The translations under genes were made by a program, and so were the position numbers. The notes below the pieces were generated by a model, which was not told where the DNA came from, made no database searches, and worked only from the letters and a program-made list of their open reading frames with translations. From Chitinophagaceae bacterium (lineage in GTDB: Bacteria; Bacteroidota; Bacteroidia; Chitinophagales; Chitinophagaceae): DNA of 64,000 nt. Positions within the stretch are counted from its first letter, which is position 1. The number at the start of each line of letters is the position of its first letter. The stretch is from contig JAEUVD010000018.1 of assembly GCA_016787065.1 (NCBI GenBank), forward strand, positions 186,001 to 250,000, in the 5' to 3' direction. Of the stretch, positions 1-9,136 are shown in pieces.

Positions 1-142
1 CTCCACCAATAGTTGCTTTGAGTTGCTGTTGTTTATCCGGATTGTTGCTGCCAATCATTACCTCGTAATGATGGTTTAGAAGGCCTTTGGCAAGCGCAAT
101 ACCTACCATGCCACTTCCGATTATTGCTATTTTCTTGTTCAT
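1..142 (-). CDS. NAD(P)-binding oxidoreductase, partial (N-terminus only)
   Basis: Only the first 47 codons are in the window; the gene runs off the left edge. Translation from the ATG at 142 starts MNKKIAIIGSGMVGIALAKG, a beta strand followed by a GxGxxG-type dinucleotide-binding loop. A segment of the form VMIGSNNPDKQQQL follows, which fits the second strand of a Rossmann fold that recognises the NADP ribose phosphate. This resembles NADPH-dependent F420 reductase-like proteins (the NADP_F420 family), but the diagnostic rest of the protein is missing. The Rossmann fold is well supported; the substrate is unknown. Confidence 0.75.
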   Translation of the reverse strand, partial: MNKKIAIIGSGMVGIALAKGLLNHHYEVMIGSNNPDKQQQLKATIGG

Positions 143-186
143 TTTTTTTAAGGTGAAGATACTGCTTTTTGAAATGGGTTAACTAT

Positions 187-325
187 GGGGTGAATATTGA
201 TGGGGGGGATGGGGCGAATATTAATGGGGTTAAATGGGGTGAATATTGATGGCGTTAAATGGGGTGAATATTGATGGGGTTAAGTGGGGCGAATATTGAT
301 GGGGTTAAGTGGGGCGAATATTGAT
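187..325. repeat. 25-bp tandem repeat, six copies
   Basis: The core GGGG(T/C)GAATATT(G/A)AT occurs at 187, 211, 236, 261, 286 and 311, so the period is 24 then 25 bp throughout. The spacer between cores is mostly GGGGTTAAGT-like. Copies differ by only a few bases, which indicates recent expansion. There are no unique spacers, so it is not CRISPR. It lies between the start of the partial oxidoreductase gene and the 3' end of mfd. Confidence 0.9.
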
Positions 326-332
326 TCGCCCC
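311..332. other. Perfect hairpin at the mfd stop codon
   Basis: The arms GGGGCGAAT (311-319) and ATTCGCCCC (324-332) pair perfectly around a 4-nt loop. The last tandem repeat copy forms one arm. The mfd stop codon (332-334, read on the minus strand) overlaps the hairpin. No T-run follows on either strand, so a classical intrinsic terminator is unlikely; it could still slow Rho or exonucleases at the mfd 3' end. Confidence 0.7.
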
Positions 333-3300
333 TACGGGGTGGGGGCGGTTAAGAGGGTTAATAAACGATACAATTCTTGGATTCCCTTAACCTTATCAAT
401 GACTAACATGAAAAGGGTACCAACATGTTTTAATCGTGCATTTTTTAAATTGAGTTGAATGGCTTGTGTGATATATTCAAATGTTGGACTTTGAAAATAA
501 GGTGAATCCGGATTGTTTATGAAATACATTCTTAATTGTTCATTCTTCAACATAATTTTTTCAAATCCTAATTCCTTCCCTTTCCAACGTACCCTTAATG
601 CAATAAATAAATCTTCAACGGCTTTGGGCAAAGGACCGAATCGATCCACCATTTCCGTTGCGAACAATGTTAATTCTTCTTCCTGTTCACAATCGTCTAA
701 ACGAGTGTACAACGACAAACGTTCACCAATACTTTCAACATAAGAATCCGGAATTAAGATTTCCAAGTCGGTATCCACTGTGCAATCATGAACAAAATCT
801 GCTTTGTCTATTATTTGCTCTTTAAACACATCTTTAAACTCCGTGTGTTTCAATTCGCGTATGGCTTCATTCAATATCTTCTGATACATATCAAATCCGA
901 TATCCGTTACAAAACCACTTTGCTCCCCACCTAATAAATTACCTGCTCCCCGAATATCCAAATCCTTCATGGCAATTTGAAATCCACTACCAAGTTCAGC
1001 ATACTGTTCGATGGTTTGTAAACGCTTCTTTGAATCGGCTGGCAATAAACTTAAAGAAGGAGACAGTAAATAACAAAACGCTTTTTTATTACTTCTTCCA
1101 ACTCGACCGCGTAACTGATGCAAATCGCTTAATCCGAATTGATGAGCATTATTAACGATGATAGTATTCGCATTCGGAATATCAACACCACTTTCTACAA
1201 TATTCGTACTAACTAACACATCATATTTCTGAGCCATAAAATCGAGTAAGGTTTCTTCCAATTCATCTCCTTCCATTTGTCCGTGTGCCATGGCAATACT
1301 TATATCCGGACAAAGTGTTTGCAAATGCGCACGCATATCGGCCAACCCTTGCACACGATTATGTACAAAGAAAACTTGTCCGCCGCGTTCCGTTTCATAA
1401 TAAATTGCTTCTTGAATGAGTTTGTCGTCAAACATGGCCAACTCGGTATGAACAGGTTGTCGGTTTGGAGGCGGTGTATTTATTACGGAAAGATCACGAG
1501 CGCCCATCAACGAAAACTGCAAGGTTCGTGGTATCGGTGTGGCGGTTAAGGTAAGTGTATCTACATTTACCTTCATGTTTTTAATTTTCTCCTTCGCACC
1601 AACACCAAACTTTTGTTCTTCATCTACCACAAGTAAACCTAGGTCTTTGAATTTAACATCCTTACCGAGCAAGGCATGAGTTCCGATGATAATATCTATA
1701 CCCCCTTTTTCCAATCGTAGTAAGGTATCTTTTTTCTCTTTCGTCGATTTAAAGCGATTAAGATAATCCACTGTGCATGGGAAATCTTTCAAACGTTCTT
1801 TAAAATTTTGATAATGCTGATAAGCTAAAATAGTAGTGGGAACGAGCACGGCAGCTTGTTTTCCATCTACTACCGCTTTAAAAGCCGCTCGAATAGCTAC
1901 TTCAGTTTTTCCGAAACCAACATCACCACAAACCAATCTATCCATTGGAGCATCCAACTCCATGTCTTTTTTTACATCAGCCACTGCTTTACTCTGATCG
2001 GGTGTGTCTTCATACATAAACGACACTTCTAATTCCGTTTGTAAATACGAATCAGGTGCGAAGGCAAAACCCGGCGACGCTTTTCGTGCCGCATAGAGTT
2101 TAATTAAGTCTGCCGCAATGTCCTTTACTTGTTTCTTCGTTTTCGCTTTTAATTTCTCCCATGCTCCCGAACCAATTTTGTGCATCTTAGGTTCAGTGCC
2201 ATCCTTTCCAACATACCTTGTTATTTTATGAAGCGAATTGATATTCACATAAAGCACATCATTGTCTTTATAAATAATGCGCACCGCTTCCTGCATAACT
2301 CCATTTACATCAATTTTCTGCAATCCGCTGTATCTGCCGATTCCATGATCGATATGTGCCACAAAATCTCCCGGTTGCAATTCTTTCAACGCGCGCAAAC
2401 TCAAAGCCCTTCCTTGAGAATAAGCTTGCTTCATTTTATACTTATGATAACGTTGAAAGATCTGATGGTCGGTATAGCATACTACACGTAAGTCTTCATC
2501 GATATATCCCTGTGATAGCGAAATAGGTATAGGTGTAAATAAAATATTGGCCTGAAGATCAGAAAAGATACTGCGTAAACGTTCGAGTTGCTTTGGATTT
2601 TCAGAAAAGATAAATAAGTTAAAATGTTCGGCTGTTTTTTCCTGAAGATCACGAATCAGGAGTTCGAAATTTCTATTAAATGCCGGTTGTTCTTTCGTAT
2701 GAAAGGTGAATGTTTTATGATAGGATTGTTGAAAAACGTCGGAAGCAAAACCCTTACCAGTTTCTATAACATGAAAGCCTCCTTCCTTACGGAATAATTG
2801 TTGCACAAAGATTTCGGAAGTTGTAAAATCATCAAGGGAAATAGTTGTTTGATGTTCCTCATCATTAAAAATAGTTACCTCCCCTTTCTCCTGAATGCTC
2901 AGCGCTACCCTCTTCATACGTTCGATTGTATGCTCTGCATCATACATCCAAATGAGGGTATTTTTAGGAAGAAAATCGAGTAAAGAAATCTTCTCTTGCT
3001 TTTCAAAATGCGTTTCAATATTCGGGATAATCGTAACCTGTAGTAATTTACGTTCCGACAATTGTGTTTCCGGATTAAAGATTCGAATAGTTTCAACCTC
3101 ATCATCAAACAATTCTACCCGATAAGGATTTTCATTACCAAAAGAATAAATATCTATAATACCTCCTCGAATTGCAAACTGTCCGGGTTCATATACAAAA
3201 TCTTCCTTCCTAAAACCCATTTCAATCAAAAACTCAAATAGGAAAGCGGTATCCAACTTTTGATTTTGTTTAATAAAAATTGTATTTCGCGAAAAGGTTT

Positions 3301-3712
3301 TGGGGTTGATTACCTTCTCCATCAAGGCTTCCGGATAAGTAACCAAAACTTTTCGATGGGGTTGCTCGGTGTTTAATTTCATGAGCGATTCGGCGCGTAG
3401 CATAACATGACTGCTATTCATTTCGCCAATAAAACCGGTTTTCTTATAGGAATCAGGAAATAAACAAATGTCGAGGGCTTCCGTTATGCTTTCAAAATCA
3501 TTATGAAAATAAGCTGCGGCTTCCTTATCATTGAAAACAAACACATGGTTATAATCCAATTCACGAAAAAGTTCGGCTGAAAAAAAGGCAAGTGCCGACG
3601 TTTGTAAATTTTTAAGTTGAATGAGTTTCGGTTCGGATTCAAGTAGCTCGCTAGCCAGTAATTTAAGGCAATTATGTTGTGCATAACGACTTTGCAAATA
3701 AGGCAAATTCAT
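332..3712 (-). CDS. mfd: Transcription-repair coupling factor Mfd
   Basis: A superfamily 2 DNA translocase that removes RNA polymerase stalled at DNA damage and recruits UvrA. The length, 1126 aa, is normal. The N-terminal third is the UvrB-like module (residues about 1-400, with QFAIRGGIIDIYSFG near 178). The RNA polymerase-interacting module carries GDFVAHIDHGIGRY near 448. The helicase core has Walker A GDVGFGKT (596-603), the DEEQ box (696-699) and TATPIPRTL (723-731). The VSTNIVESGVDIPNANTI and QLRGRVGRS motifs follow, then the C-terminal UvrA-binding domain. The final residues (TAPTP) are encoded by GC-rich sequence next to the tandem repeat, so repeat insertion may have changed the original C-terminus by a few residues. 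Confidence 0.97.
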   Translation of the reverse strand: MNLPYLQSRYAQHNCLKLLASELLESEPKLIQLKNLQTSALAFFSAELFRELDYNHVFVFNDKEAAAYFHNDFESITEALDICLFPDSYKKTGFIGEMNSSHVMLRAESLMKLNTEQPHRKVLVTYPEALMEKVINPKTFSRNTIFIKQNQKLDTAFLFEFLIEMGFRKEDFVYEPGQFAIRGGIIDIYSFGNENPYRVELFDDEVETIRIFNPETQLSERKLLQVTIIPNIETHFEKQEKISLLDFLPKNTLIWMYDAEHTIERMKRVALSIQEKGEVTIFNDEEHQTTISLDDFTTSEIFVQQLFRKEGGFHVIETGKGFASDVFQQSYHKTFTFHTKEQPAFNRNFELLIRDLQEKTAEHFNLFIFSENPKQLERLRSIFSDLQANILFTPIPISLSQGYIDEDLRVVCYTDHQIFQRYHKYKMKQAYSQGRALSLRALKELQPGDFVAHIDHGIGRYSGLQKIDVNGVMQEAVRIIYKDNDVLYVNINSLHKITRYVGKDGTEPKMHKIGSGAWEKLKAKTKKQVKDIAADLIKLYAARKASPGFAFAPDSYLQTELEVSFMYEDTPDQSKAVADVKKDMELDAPMDRLVCGDVGFGKTEVAIRAAFKAVVDGKQAAVLVPTTILAYQHYQNFKERLKDFPCTVDYLNRFKSTKEKKDTLLRLEKGGIDIIIGTHALLGKDVKFKDLGLLVVDEEQKFGVGAKEKIKNMKVNVDTLTLTATPIPRTLQFSLMGARDLSVINTPPPNRQPVHTELAMFDDKLIQEAIYYETERGGQVFFVHNRVQGLADMRAHLQTLCPDISIAMAHGQMEGDELEETLLDFMAQKYDVLVSTNIVESGVDIPNANTIIVNNAHQFGLSDLHQLRGRVGRSNKKAFCYLLSPSLSLLPADSKKRLQTIEQYAELGSGFQIAMKDLDIRGAGNLLGGEQSGFVTDIGFDMYQKILNEAIRELKHTEFKDVFKEQIIDKADFVHDCTVDTDLEILIPDSYVESIGERLSLYTRLDDCEQEEELTLFATEMVDRFGPLPKAVEDLFIALRVRWKGKELGFEKIMLKNEQLRMYFINNPDSPYFQSPTFEYITQAIQLNLKNARLKHVGTLFMLVIDKVKGIQELYRLLTLLTAPTP

Positions 3713-3831
3713 AAGGAGAGCGAAGGTATGAAAATATAGATTGGAATTGTTTTCGTTTTAAGTACTTGTAGATTCATCTTTTTGAATCAGCAGTTTGTCA
3801 AACGTTTTCACGTATAAAAATACCATTTCCG

Positions 3832-4470
3832 TCAACTAACAATGTTCAAATTCCGCAGTAATTGTACCATACTTAAAAATAGTAACAGAGTAGCTATGGT
3901 ATAATCTAATTGTTTTTTATGTTGGGTAAAAAAGTGCATCCAACGTTTGCCGATATGGCCGTAGGTAAACAAAATCAAAAAAGCACCAATACAGGCCCCA
4001 ATACTAAAAAAGAAGATGCCGGTGTAGGTCCAACTAAACCAAGTTTTATCTACAAAGTAAGCGCCCCAAATACTCCAAGCAGACAATTGAAAAGGATTGA
4101 GAATGGCAAATAACAACAATGATGGAATGGTCATTAATTTAGGTGGCAATACGCTTGTTTCATCCTTCGGAATTTCTGTATAGGTTTTATAAAACATCAC
4201 TATAGCCATGATAAACATCATTAAAAATACGCCCCAACTTAAAAAGAGTTGTAAATACCGAATACTCATGAGCCATTTAAACCCAGACATACATAACATA
4301 CAATAAGGTATTTCCACGAAGGCTATGATGCCAATAATGAATAAAACTTTACGCCATGCATGATGCAAACTCAATTGAAATACCTGGATATTAATAATAC
4401 CCGGACTTAAATAACTATATAAACCTACCAGTATACCAATTCCTCCTTGAAGCAACCAGCTCATGTACAT
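3832..4470 (-). CDS. LysE/RhtB-type membrane exporter
   Basis: Predicted inner-membrane transporter of about 212 aa with several hydrophobic helices. The N-terminus reads MYMSWLLQGGIGILVGLYSY followed by SPG, which matches the LysE family pattern in which the first helix ends in S-P-G. These proteins usually export amino acids or related small molecules; no substrate can be inferred. The open frame extends back to 4713 but overlaps the upstream barrel gene. I chose ATG 4470 because a promoter-like TACTTTCG box ends 4 nt before it. ATG 4464 is equally possible, and ATG 4530 would overlap the upstream stop by 10 nt and allow translational coupling. Confidence 0.7.
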   Translation of the reverse strand: MYMSWLLQGGIGILVGLYSYLSPGIINIQVFQLSLHHAWRKVLFIIGIIAFVEIPYCMLCMSGFKWLMSIRYLQLFLSWGVFLMMFIMAIVMFYKTYTEIPKDETSVLPPKLMTIPSLLLFAILNPFQLSAWSIWGAYFVDKTWFSWTYTGIFFFSIGACIGAFLILFTYGHIGKRWMHFFTQHKKQLDYTIATLLLFLSMVQLLRNLNIVS

Positions 4471-4474
4471 GGCA

Positions 4475-4482
4475 CGAAAGTA
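4475..4482 (-). promoter_or_regulatory. Promoter -7-like box before the LysE-type gene
   Basis: TACTTTCG on the minus strand resembles the Bacteroidota -7 consensus TAnnTTTG. It ends 4 nt before the chosen ATG. No clear -33 TTG element is found at the expected spacing, so confidence is limited. Confidence 0.4.
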
Positions 4483-4520
4483 AGAACAAATGAATTTCTG
4501 AATGAAGATACACCAATCGA

Positions 4521-5273
4521 TTACAAGCATTTTGATAGGGAAACACCCCAAAGAACGGATCGACTGCGATAACGTTCTGTATTTACATTTACATCTAGGG
4601 AGTTGATATAATTCACGGGATTTTGAACATGGTATTCTGTATATAATACCGAAATCCCTGATGAAATTTTCCAATTCAAGGTAAGTTGATACCCCAAGCC
4701 AAATCCGGCGCAAACCGTTCCGAAAGCATGTTGTGATGGCAACATTAAATTTGAACTAGCTGGTTTAGCTTTCGTATAAACGGAAGAATACAACCCATCA
4801 TCGCCAAAATATAATAAACCTTGTTTTTCTGCACCAAAGGAAAAACCAAATAGGTCGGTATGCGTTTCTATAGAAAATCGATCACTCATTTGGTATGATA
4901 ACCTGAGCATGAAGTTGAGTGTTATTATTCTTGTATTATTTAAAAATAGGGTGTCCATGTTTTCGCTTTTTCGATTAGAAGCGTATGATGCGAAACCCGT
5001 TTTACCGGTGGTAATAGATGGCGGAGCGGTTATATAGTTCATATTATTGTTACCAAGGTTAAAAGCTCCTCTTGGCCCGATAGCAACATGCCAGCGCTTT
5101 CGTTTTAGAAAAGACCAAGATTTTAGTAAAGCGAATTGAATACTTTGTGCTTCTTGATTTGTAAAAAAAGACAGTGAAATACTTAGGGGGTCACGTTTTA
5201 CCACTTTATACTTGTATGCTTGTACTGTATTCGATACTAACAAGAGTGTAATAAGTAGAAGGCCTCTAAACAT
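4521..5273 (-). CDS. Exported beta-barrel protein, function unknown
   Basis: This 250-aa protein starts MFRGLLLITLLLVSNTVQAY, a clear signal peptide with cleavage after VQA. The rest alternates polar and aromatic/hydrophobic residues (for example RIITLNFMLRLSYQMSDRFSIET and GFGLGYQLTLNWKISSGISVLYTEY), typical of antiparallel strands of an outer-membrane barrel. No conserved family was recognised. It lies upstream of the LysE-type gene on the same strand and may be co-transcribed with it. Confidence 0.7.
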   Translation of the reverse strand: MFRGLLLITLLLVSNTVQAYKYKVVKRDPLSISLSFFTNQEAQSIQFALLKSWSFLKRKRWHVAIGPRGAFNLGNNNMNYITAPPSITTGKTGFASYASNRKSENMDTLFLNNTRIITLNFMLRLSYQMSDRFSIETHTDLFGFSFGAEKQGLLYFGDDGLYSSVYTKAKPASSNLMLPSQHAFGTVCAGFGLGYQLTLNWKISSGISVLYTEYHVQNPVNYINSLDVNVNTERYRSRSVLWGVSLSKCL

Positions 5274-5315
5274 TGCTTAAACGAATATAGCTGTTTATAG
5301 CGTTTTCGGAATCAA

Positions 5316-5828
5316 TCATGGTGAAATTAAAATTTTAGCACCAAGTTTCACAATCCGATAAACTTCATTCATATCTTCATTGGTTAGGCCCAAGCAACCC
5401 CAGGTATAGGCATATTTGGTTTTCCAATCATTTGTTCTTCCGTACTCATCGGAATAACCATGTATTTTAATATCACCGCCCGGGCTCACCTTTCTTTTTC
5501 TTGCCTGCTTGCGATCAGCCTCATTCGGATATGAAATACCCAGGTTTTTAAAGTAAGCGCTATTCGGATTTTTATCGTTTATCGTGTACAAACCCTCCGG
5601 TGTGCGATTATCGCCTTGTTGAAGTTTATGCCCTTGAGGGTTGTAACCTATACTGACCGTATATGACTTTATAAATTTACCTTGAGCATATAAAAACATC
5701 GTTTTGGTTTTCTTGGAAACAAAGATGGAATCACAAGAATCGCTCAAAATTGTTTTGGTTTTTGAAGAAGCACAGGAAATGAATTGATAACAAAGAAGGG
5801 CGATGCATAGTAAAAGCCTATAGTTCAT
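5316..5828 (-). CDS. L,D-transpeptidase (YkuD) family lipoprotein
   Basis: Predicted periplasmic enzyme of 170 aa that would make 3-3 peptidoglycan cross-links or attach proteins to the wall; some relatives have other roles. The N-terminus ends in a lipobox-like FISC, with lipidated Cys19. The YkuD core is visible: TRTPEGLY-like substrate strand (NRTPEGLYTI, 75-84), then IKIHGYS (His123-Gly124) and YTWGCLGL with the nucleophile Cys145. The family motif is HxxxxxxxxxxxxxxxS/TxGC(I/L)R; here the residue usually Arg is Gly, and the His-to-Cys spacing is slightly longer. Catalysis is likely but not certain. Confidence 0.88.
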   Translation of the reverse strand: MNYRLLLCIALLCYQFISCASSKTKTILSDSCDSIFVSKKTKTMFLYAQGKFIKSYTVSIGYNPQGHKLQQGDNRTPEGLYTINDKNPNSAYFKNLGISYPNEADRKQARKRKVSPGGDIKIHGYSDEYGRTNDWKTKYAYTWGCLGLTNEDMNEVYRIVKLGAKILISP

Positions 5829-5908
5829 AATTTTTTTTCGCCGCGATGATTTGGAAAATAGTTTCCATACAAATCCTCAAAAAAAATTTACCTATGGATA
5901 AAAGGTGC

Positions 5909-6661
5909 TTACGACAATAAAATTTCGATTTCCTTGTGTTTAAACGATTTAATCCGTCCGTTTACTTCTAACTGCAATTCCCCGCGATCATTCACCATAA
6001 TTACCTTCCCTTTGTACATTTCAAAATTTCGCATAAACGTAATTTCTTGACCTTTATTAAACAGCAATCCGTTATACAAATTAAAATGTACATGATAATC
6101 TGTTTGCAGGGTTAGGAAGTTTTCATTGTAAATAGCTAAAAATTTCTTTAGCACCTGTTTAAGTTTCTGTTGTTTACCCGTTTCATTGAGAATGGACGAT
6201 GCTCGTAGCAAATCCGGGAAGTTGCTTTGATTCACATTAATTCCTATTCCTATAATGGCATTCGACCAAGTACTTCCTCGCAATTGATTTTCAATCAGAA
6301 TACCCGAAACCTTCTTTTTACCTGCATAAACGTCATTAGGCCATTTAATTTTTATGTCTGGAATATGGTATTCTGTCATGAGTAAGTTAGCAATCGAAAC
6401 GGTAGTCATGGCATTCAACATAAATTGTGATTCAACGGGAAGTCGCACTGTATCCATCACTATAGAGAAAAGCAAGTTCTTCGACTCTTCCGACAACCAG
6501 GTATTTCCTTGTTGTCCGCGGCCGGCTGTCTGAAAATCTGCCCGTATCACCAAGCCATGTTCTGCCATTCCTTCATTTAACAGGCGCATGGCATAGTTGT
6601 TGGTACTATCGATTTCCGTTAATTCTATAATAACATCACCAATGGGCGAACTCTTATGCAT
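5909..6661 (-). CDS. birA: Biotin--[acetyl-CoA-carboxylase] ligase
   Basis: Activates biotin with ATP and transfers it to the biotin carrier domain of acetyl-CoA carboxylase. The 250 aa contain only catalytic and C-terminal domains: EIDSTNNYA (16-24), the biotin-adenylate loop GRGQQGNTW (47-55), KWPNDV (106-111) and GILIEN (120-125). No N-terminal winged-helix domain is present, so it is a monofunctional ligase and not a repressor. It is divergently transcribed from rsfS with about 60 bp between the starts, an arrangement I recall as common in Bacteroidota. Confidence 0.95.
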   Translation of the reverse strand: MHKSSPIGDVIIELTEIDSTNNYAMRLLNEGMAEHGLVIRADFQTAGRGQQGNTWLSEESKNLLFSIVMDTVRLPVESQFMLNAMTTVSIANLLMTEYHIPDIKIKWPNDVYAGKKKVSGILIENQLRGSTWSNAIIGIGINVNQSNFPDLLRASSILNETGKQQKLKQVLKKFLAIYNENFLTLQTDYHVHFNLYNGLLFNKGQEITFMRNFEMYKGKVIMVNDRGELQLEVNGRIKSFKHKEIEILLS

Positions 6662-6722
6662 TTAGTATATTTGCTTTGCTTAGATTTGTAAAATAAAGTA
6701 ATAATTGACAATTTTTAAATAA

Positions 6723-7124
6723 TTGCCCTTGAGAACTAGCCTTGAAGCGCCCGTAAAGCAAAAATCATCACTGACCTACAACAGTAAAATTATCAAAACT
6801 ATTATAGCTGCCATTCAGGATAAAAAGGGAGAAGAGATTGTTTCTCTAAACCTCAAAAAAATTCCTGAATCCATTGCCGATTTTTTTATTGTGTGTGAAG
6901 CGAATAACCCGAATCTTCTGAAAGCCATTGCCGACAATGTTGAAAAAATGGTACACGATGAATGCGAAGAAAAGCCTTATCATTTTGAAGGAAAGCAAGG
7001 CGATAAGTGGATTTTGATTGATTATGTAAACGTTGTGGTTCATTGCTTATTGCCTGAAACCAGAGGATTTTACAATTTGGAAGATTTATGGCAAGATGCC
7101 GAACGAAAACAACACGATTCTTAA
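6723..7124 (+). CDS. rsfS: Ribosome silencing factor RsfS
   Basis: Binds uL14 on the large ribosomal subunit and blocks joining with the small subunit when nutrients are short. Residues 20-130 fit the family: KIIKTIIAAIQDKKGEEIVS, ESIADFFIVCEANNPNLLKA, HFEGKQGDKWILIDYVNVVV and GFYNLEDLWQDAE. The frame has no usable ATG near its N-terminus. Initiation at TTG 6723 or TTG 6729 gives about 131-133 aa, the normal length with a short tail before the domain. It is followed after 24 nt by ftsH. Confidence 0.92.
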   Translation: MPLRTSLEAPVKQKSSLTYNSKIIKTIIAAIQDKKGEEIVSLNLKKIPESIADFFIVCEANNPNLLKAIADNVEKMVHDECEEKPYHFEGKQGDKWILIDYVNVVVHCLLPETRGFYNLEDLWQDAERKQHDS

Positions 7125-7148
7125 AAAAGTTACACGAACCAGTAGATC

Positions 7149-9134
7149 ATGCAAGAACAAAATAACATACCGAATCCCGGCGACAATAGTTTTAACAACA
7201 AGGGTAATAAGAAAGGCCCTCGTTTTAATATCTTCTGGATTTATGGTATTTTCATAGCCGCCCTCATTCTATTTCAGCTCTATGGTAAAAATTTTACCGG
7301 TAGCGGACCAAAAGAGGAGACCTTTCAATTCATCAACCAGAATTTTCTGATAAAGAATAAAGTGGACAGCTTGGTGGTGTTTTCAAAAACCGTGGATGTT
7401 TACCTCGATAAAGATAGTTTGAAAGCCGACCCCGCTCAAGCGGCCAAATTTCATGGCAACTTACAAGGCCCCCATTATTCGTTCACGATCGGTAGTGTTG
7501 AACAGTTTCGTGATGATATGTCGGAAGCACAAAAGGAAGTTCCGCTTACAAGCCGTGTTCAAATTACCTATGCTGAAGACACGCGAAGCGGTATTGTAAG
7601 TTTTCTAATCAACATGATTCTACCTTTAGGAATCCTTATTTTCTTCTATATTCTAATCATGCGTAGAATGGGTGGTGGTGCCAGTGGCGGAGGTCCAGGT
7701 GGTATTTTTAATATTGGAAAAAGCAAGGCGCAATTATTCGATAAAGGCACTAAGGTGAATATTACTTTTAGCGATGTTGCCGGTTTAGATGAAGCGAAAG
7801 GTGAGGTGATGGAAATTGTAGATTTCCTGAAAAACCCTAAAAAATATACTGCCCTTGGTGGAAAAATTCCAAAAGGATGTTTGTTAGTAGGCCCTCCGGG
7901 AACTGGTAAAACGCTGCTTGCCAAAGCAATGGCCGGTGAAGCCCAAGTACCCTTTTTTAGTATGAGTGGTTCCGATTTTGTGGAAATGTTTGTGGGAGTA
8001 GGTGCCAGTCGTGTTCGTGATTTGTTCAAACAAGCTCGGGAAAAATCGCCCTGCATCATTTTTATCGATGAAATCGATGCTATCGGCCGGGCAAGAGGTA
8101 AAAATCAAATGATGACGAATGATGAACGTGAAAACACCTTGAATCAGATGTTAGTTGAAATGGATGGTTTCAGTGGCGATAGTGGCATTATTGTGTTAGC
8201 AGCAACTAATCGTCCGGATGTACTTGATGCTGCGTTACTTCGTCCGGGCCGTTTTGATCGTCAGATTTCCATCGACATTCCTGATTTAGCTGGAAGAGAG
8301 GCTATTTTCAAAGTTCACCTCAAGGGTTTGAAAATTGTAACGGATCTAGACATTCATAAATTAGCCGCTCAAACACCAGGGTTTGCCGGTGCCGACATTG
8401 CCAATGTGTGTAATGAAGCTGCTTTAATAGCTGCACGTAAAGGAAAATCGGAAGTGTATATCGATGATTTTAACGATGCTATTGATCGTATTATCGGTGG
8501 TTTAGAGAAAAAGAACAAAATTATAATGCCGGATGAAAAGAAAGTTATTGCCTACCACGAAGCTGGTCATGCGGTTTCCGGCTGGTTTCTGGAGCATGCC
8601 TATCCTTTGGTAAAAGTAACTATTGTTCCTCGTGGTGACGCTGCCTTAGGGTACGCTCAATATTTACCTAAAGAGAAATACCTAACGTTGAAAGAGGAGA
8701 TTGAAGATCGAATGGCTATGGCTTTAGGTGGACGTGCTGTGGAAGAGTTGGTTTTCGGAAAAATATCTACTGGTGCTTTAAGTGATTTACAGCAAGTAAC
8801 CAAAATGGCTTATTCCATGGTTAGTGTGTACGGGATGAATGATAAGATAGGAAATGTATCGTTTTATGATCCTCAGAATGAAAATGGTTTTCAGAAACCC
8901 TATTCGGAAGAAACAGGTAAACTGATTGATGATGAAGTTAGAACCCTAGCCGAAAAAGCATATTCACGAGTAAAGAAATTATTGACCGAAAAGATGGAAG
9001 CAGTTCGAATTATTGCGGAAGAACTTTTATTGAAAGAAGTTTTATACAAAGATGATTTAGAGCGTTTAATCGGTCGCCGCCCGTTTGAAGAAATAGGGTT
9101 ACATGTTGAACCTTTACCTGTTATTAATGCCTAA
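7149..9134 (+). CDS. ftsH: ATP-dependent zinc metalloprotease FtsH
   Basis: Inner-membrane AAA+ protease that degrades misassembled membrane proteins and some short-lived regulators. The 661 aa are arranged as usual: a short cytoplasmic start, transmembrane helix 1 (about 29-45), a periplasmic domain and helix 2 (about 151-172). A Gly-rich linker leads into the AAA domain, with Walker A GPPGTGKT (248-255), Walker B IIFIDE (303-308) and arginine fingers in RPGRFDR (365-371). The protease domain has zinc motif HEAGH (470-474) and the third ligand Asp in LSDLQQVT (about 546). The start ATG lies 24 nt after rsfS; the LUD gene begins 2 nt after its stop. Confidence 0.98.
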   Translation: MQEQNNIPNPGDNSFNNKGNKKGPRFNIFWIYGIFIAALILFQLYGKNFTGSGPKEETFQFINQNFLIKNKVDSLVVFSKTVDVYLDKDSLKADPAQAAKFHGNLQGPHYSFTIGSVEQFRDDMSEAQKEVPLTSRVQITYAEDTRSGIVSFLINMILPLGILIFFYILIMRRMGGGASGGGPGGIFNIGKSKAQLFDKGTKVNITFSDVAGLDEAKGEVMEIVDFLKNPKKYTALGGKIPKGCLLVGPPGTGKTLLAKAMAGEAQVPFFSMSGSDFVEMFVGVGASRVRDLFKQAREKSPCIIFIDEIDAIGRARGKNQMMTNDERENTLNQMLVEMDGFSGDSGIIVLAATNRPDVLDAALLRPGRFDRQISIDIPDLAGREAIFKVHLKGLKIVTDLDIHKLAAQTPGFAGADIANVCNEAALIAARKGKSEVYIDDFNDAIDRIIGGLEKKNKIIMPDEKKVIAYHEAGHAVSGWFLEHAYPLVKVTIVPRGDAALGYAQYLPKEKYLTLKEEIEDRMAMALGGRAVEELVFGKISTGALSDLQQVTKMAYSMVSVYGMNDKIGNVSFYDPQNENGFQKPYSEETGKLIDDEVRTLAEKAYSRVKKLLTEKMEAVRIIAEELLLKEVLYKDDLERLIGRRPFEEIGLHVEPLPVINA

Positions 9135-9136
9135 CT

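Noticed and set aside
187..325. Possible CRISPR array beside mfd
   Set aside because: The units are contiguous 25-bp repeats without unique spacers and no cas gene is nearby.
4471..4713. N-terminal extension of the LysE-type frame
   Set aside because: It overlaps the barrel gene in another frame and would put about 80 non-family residues before the conserved first helix.
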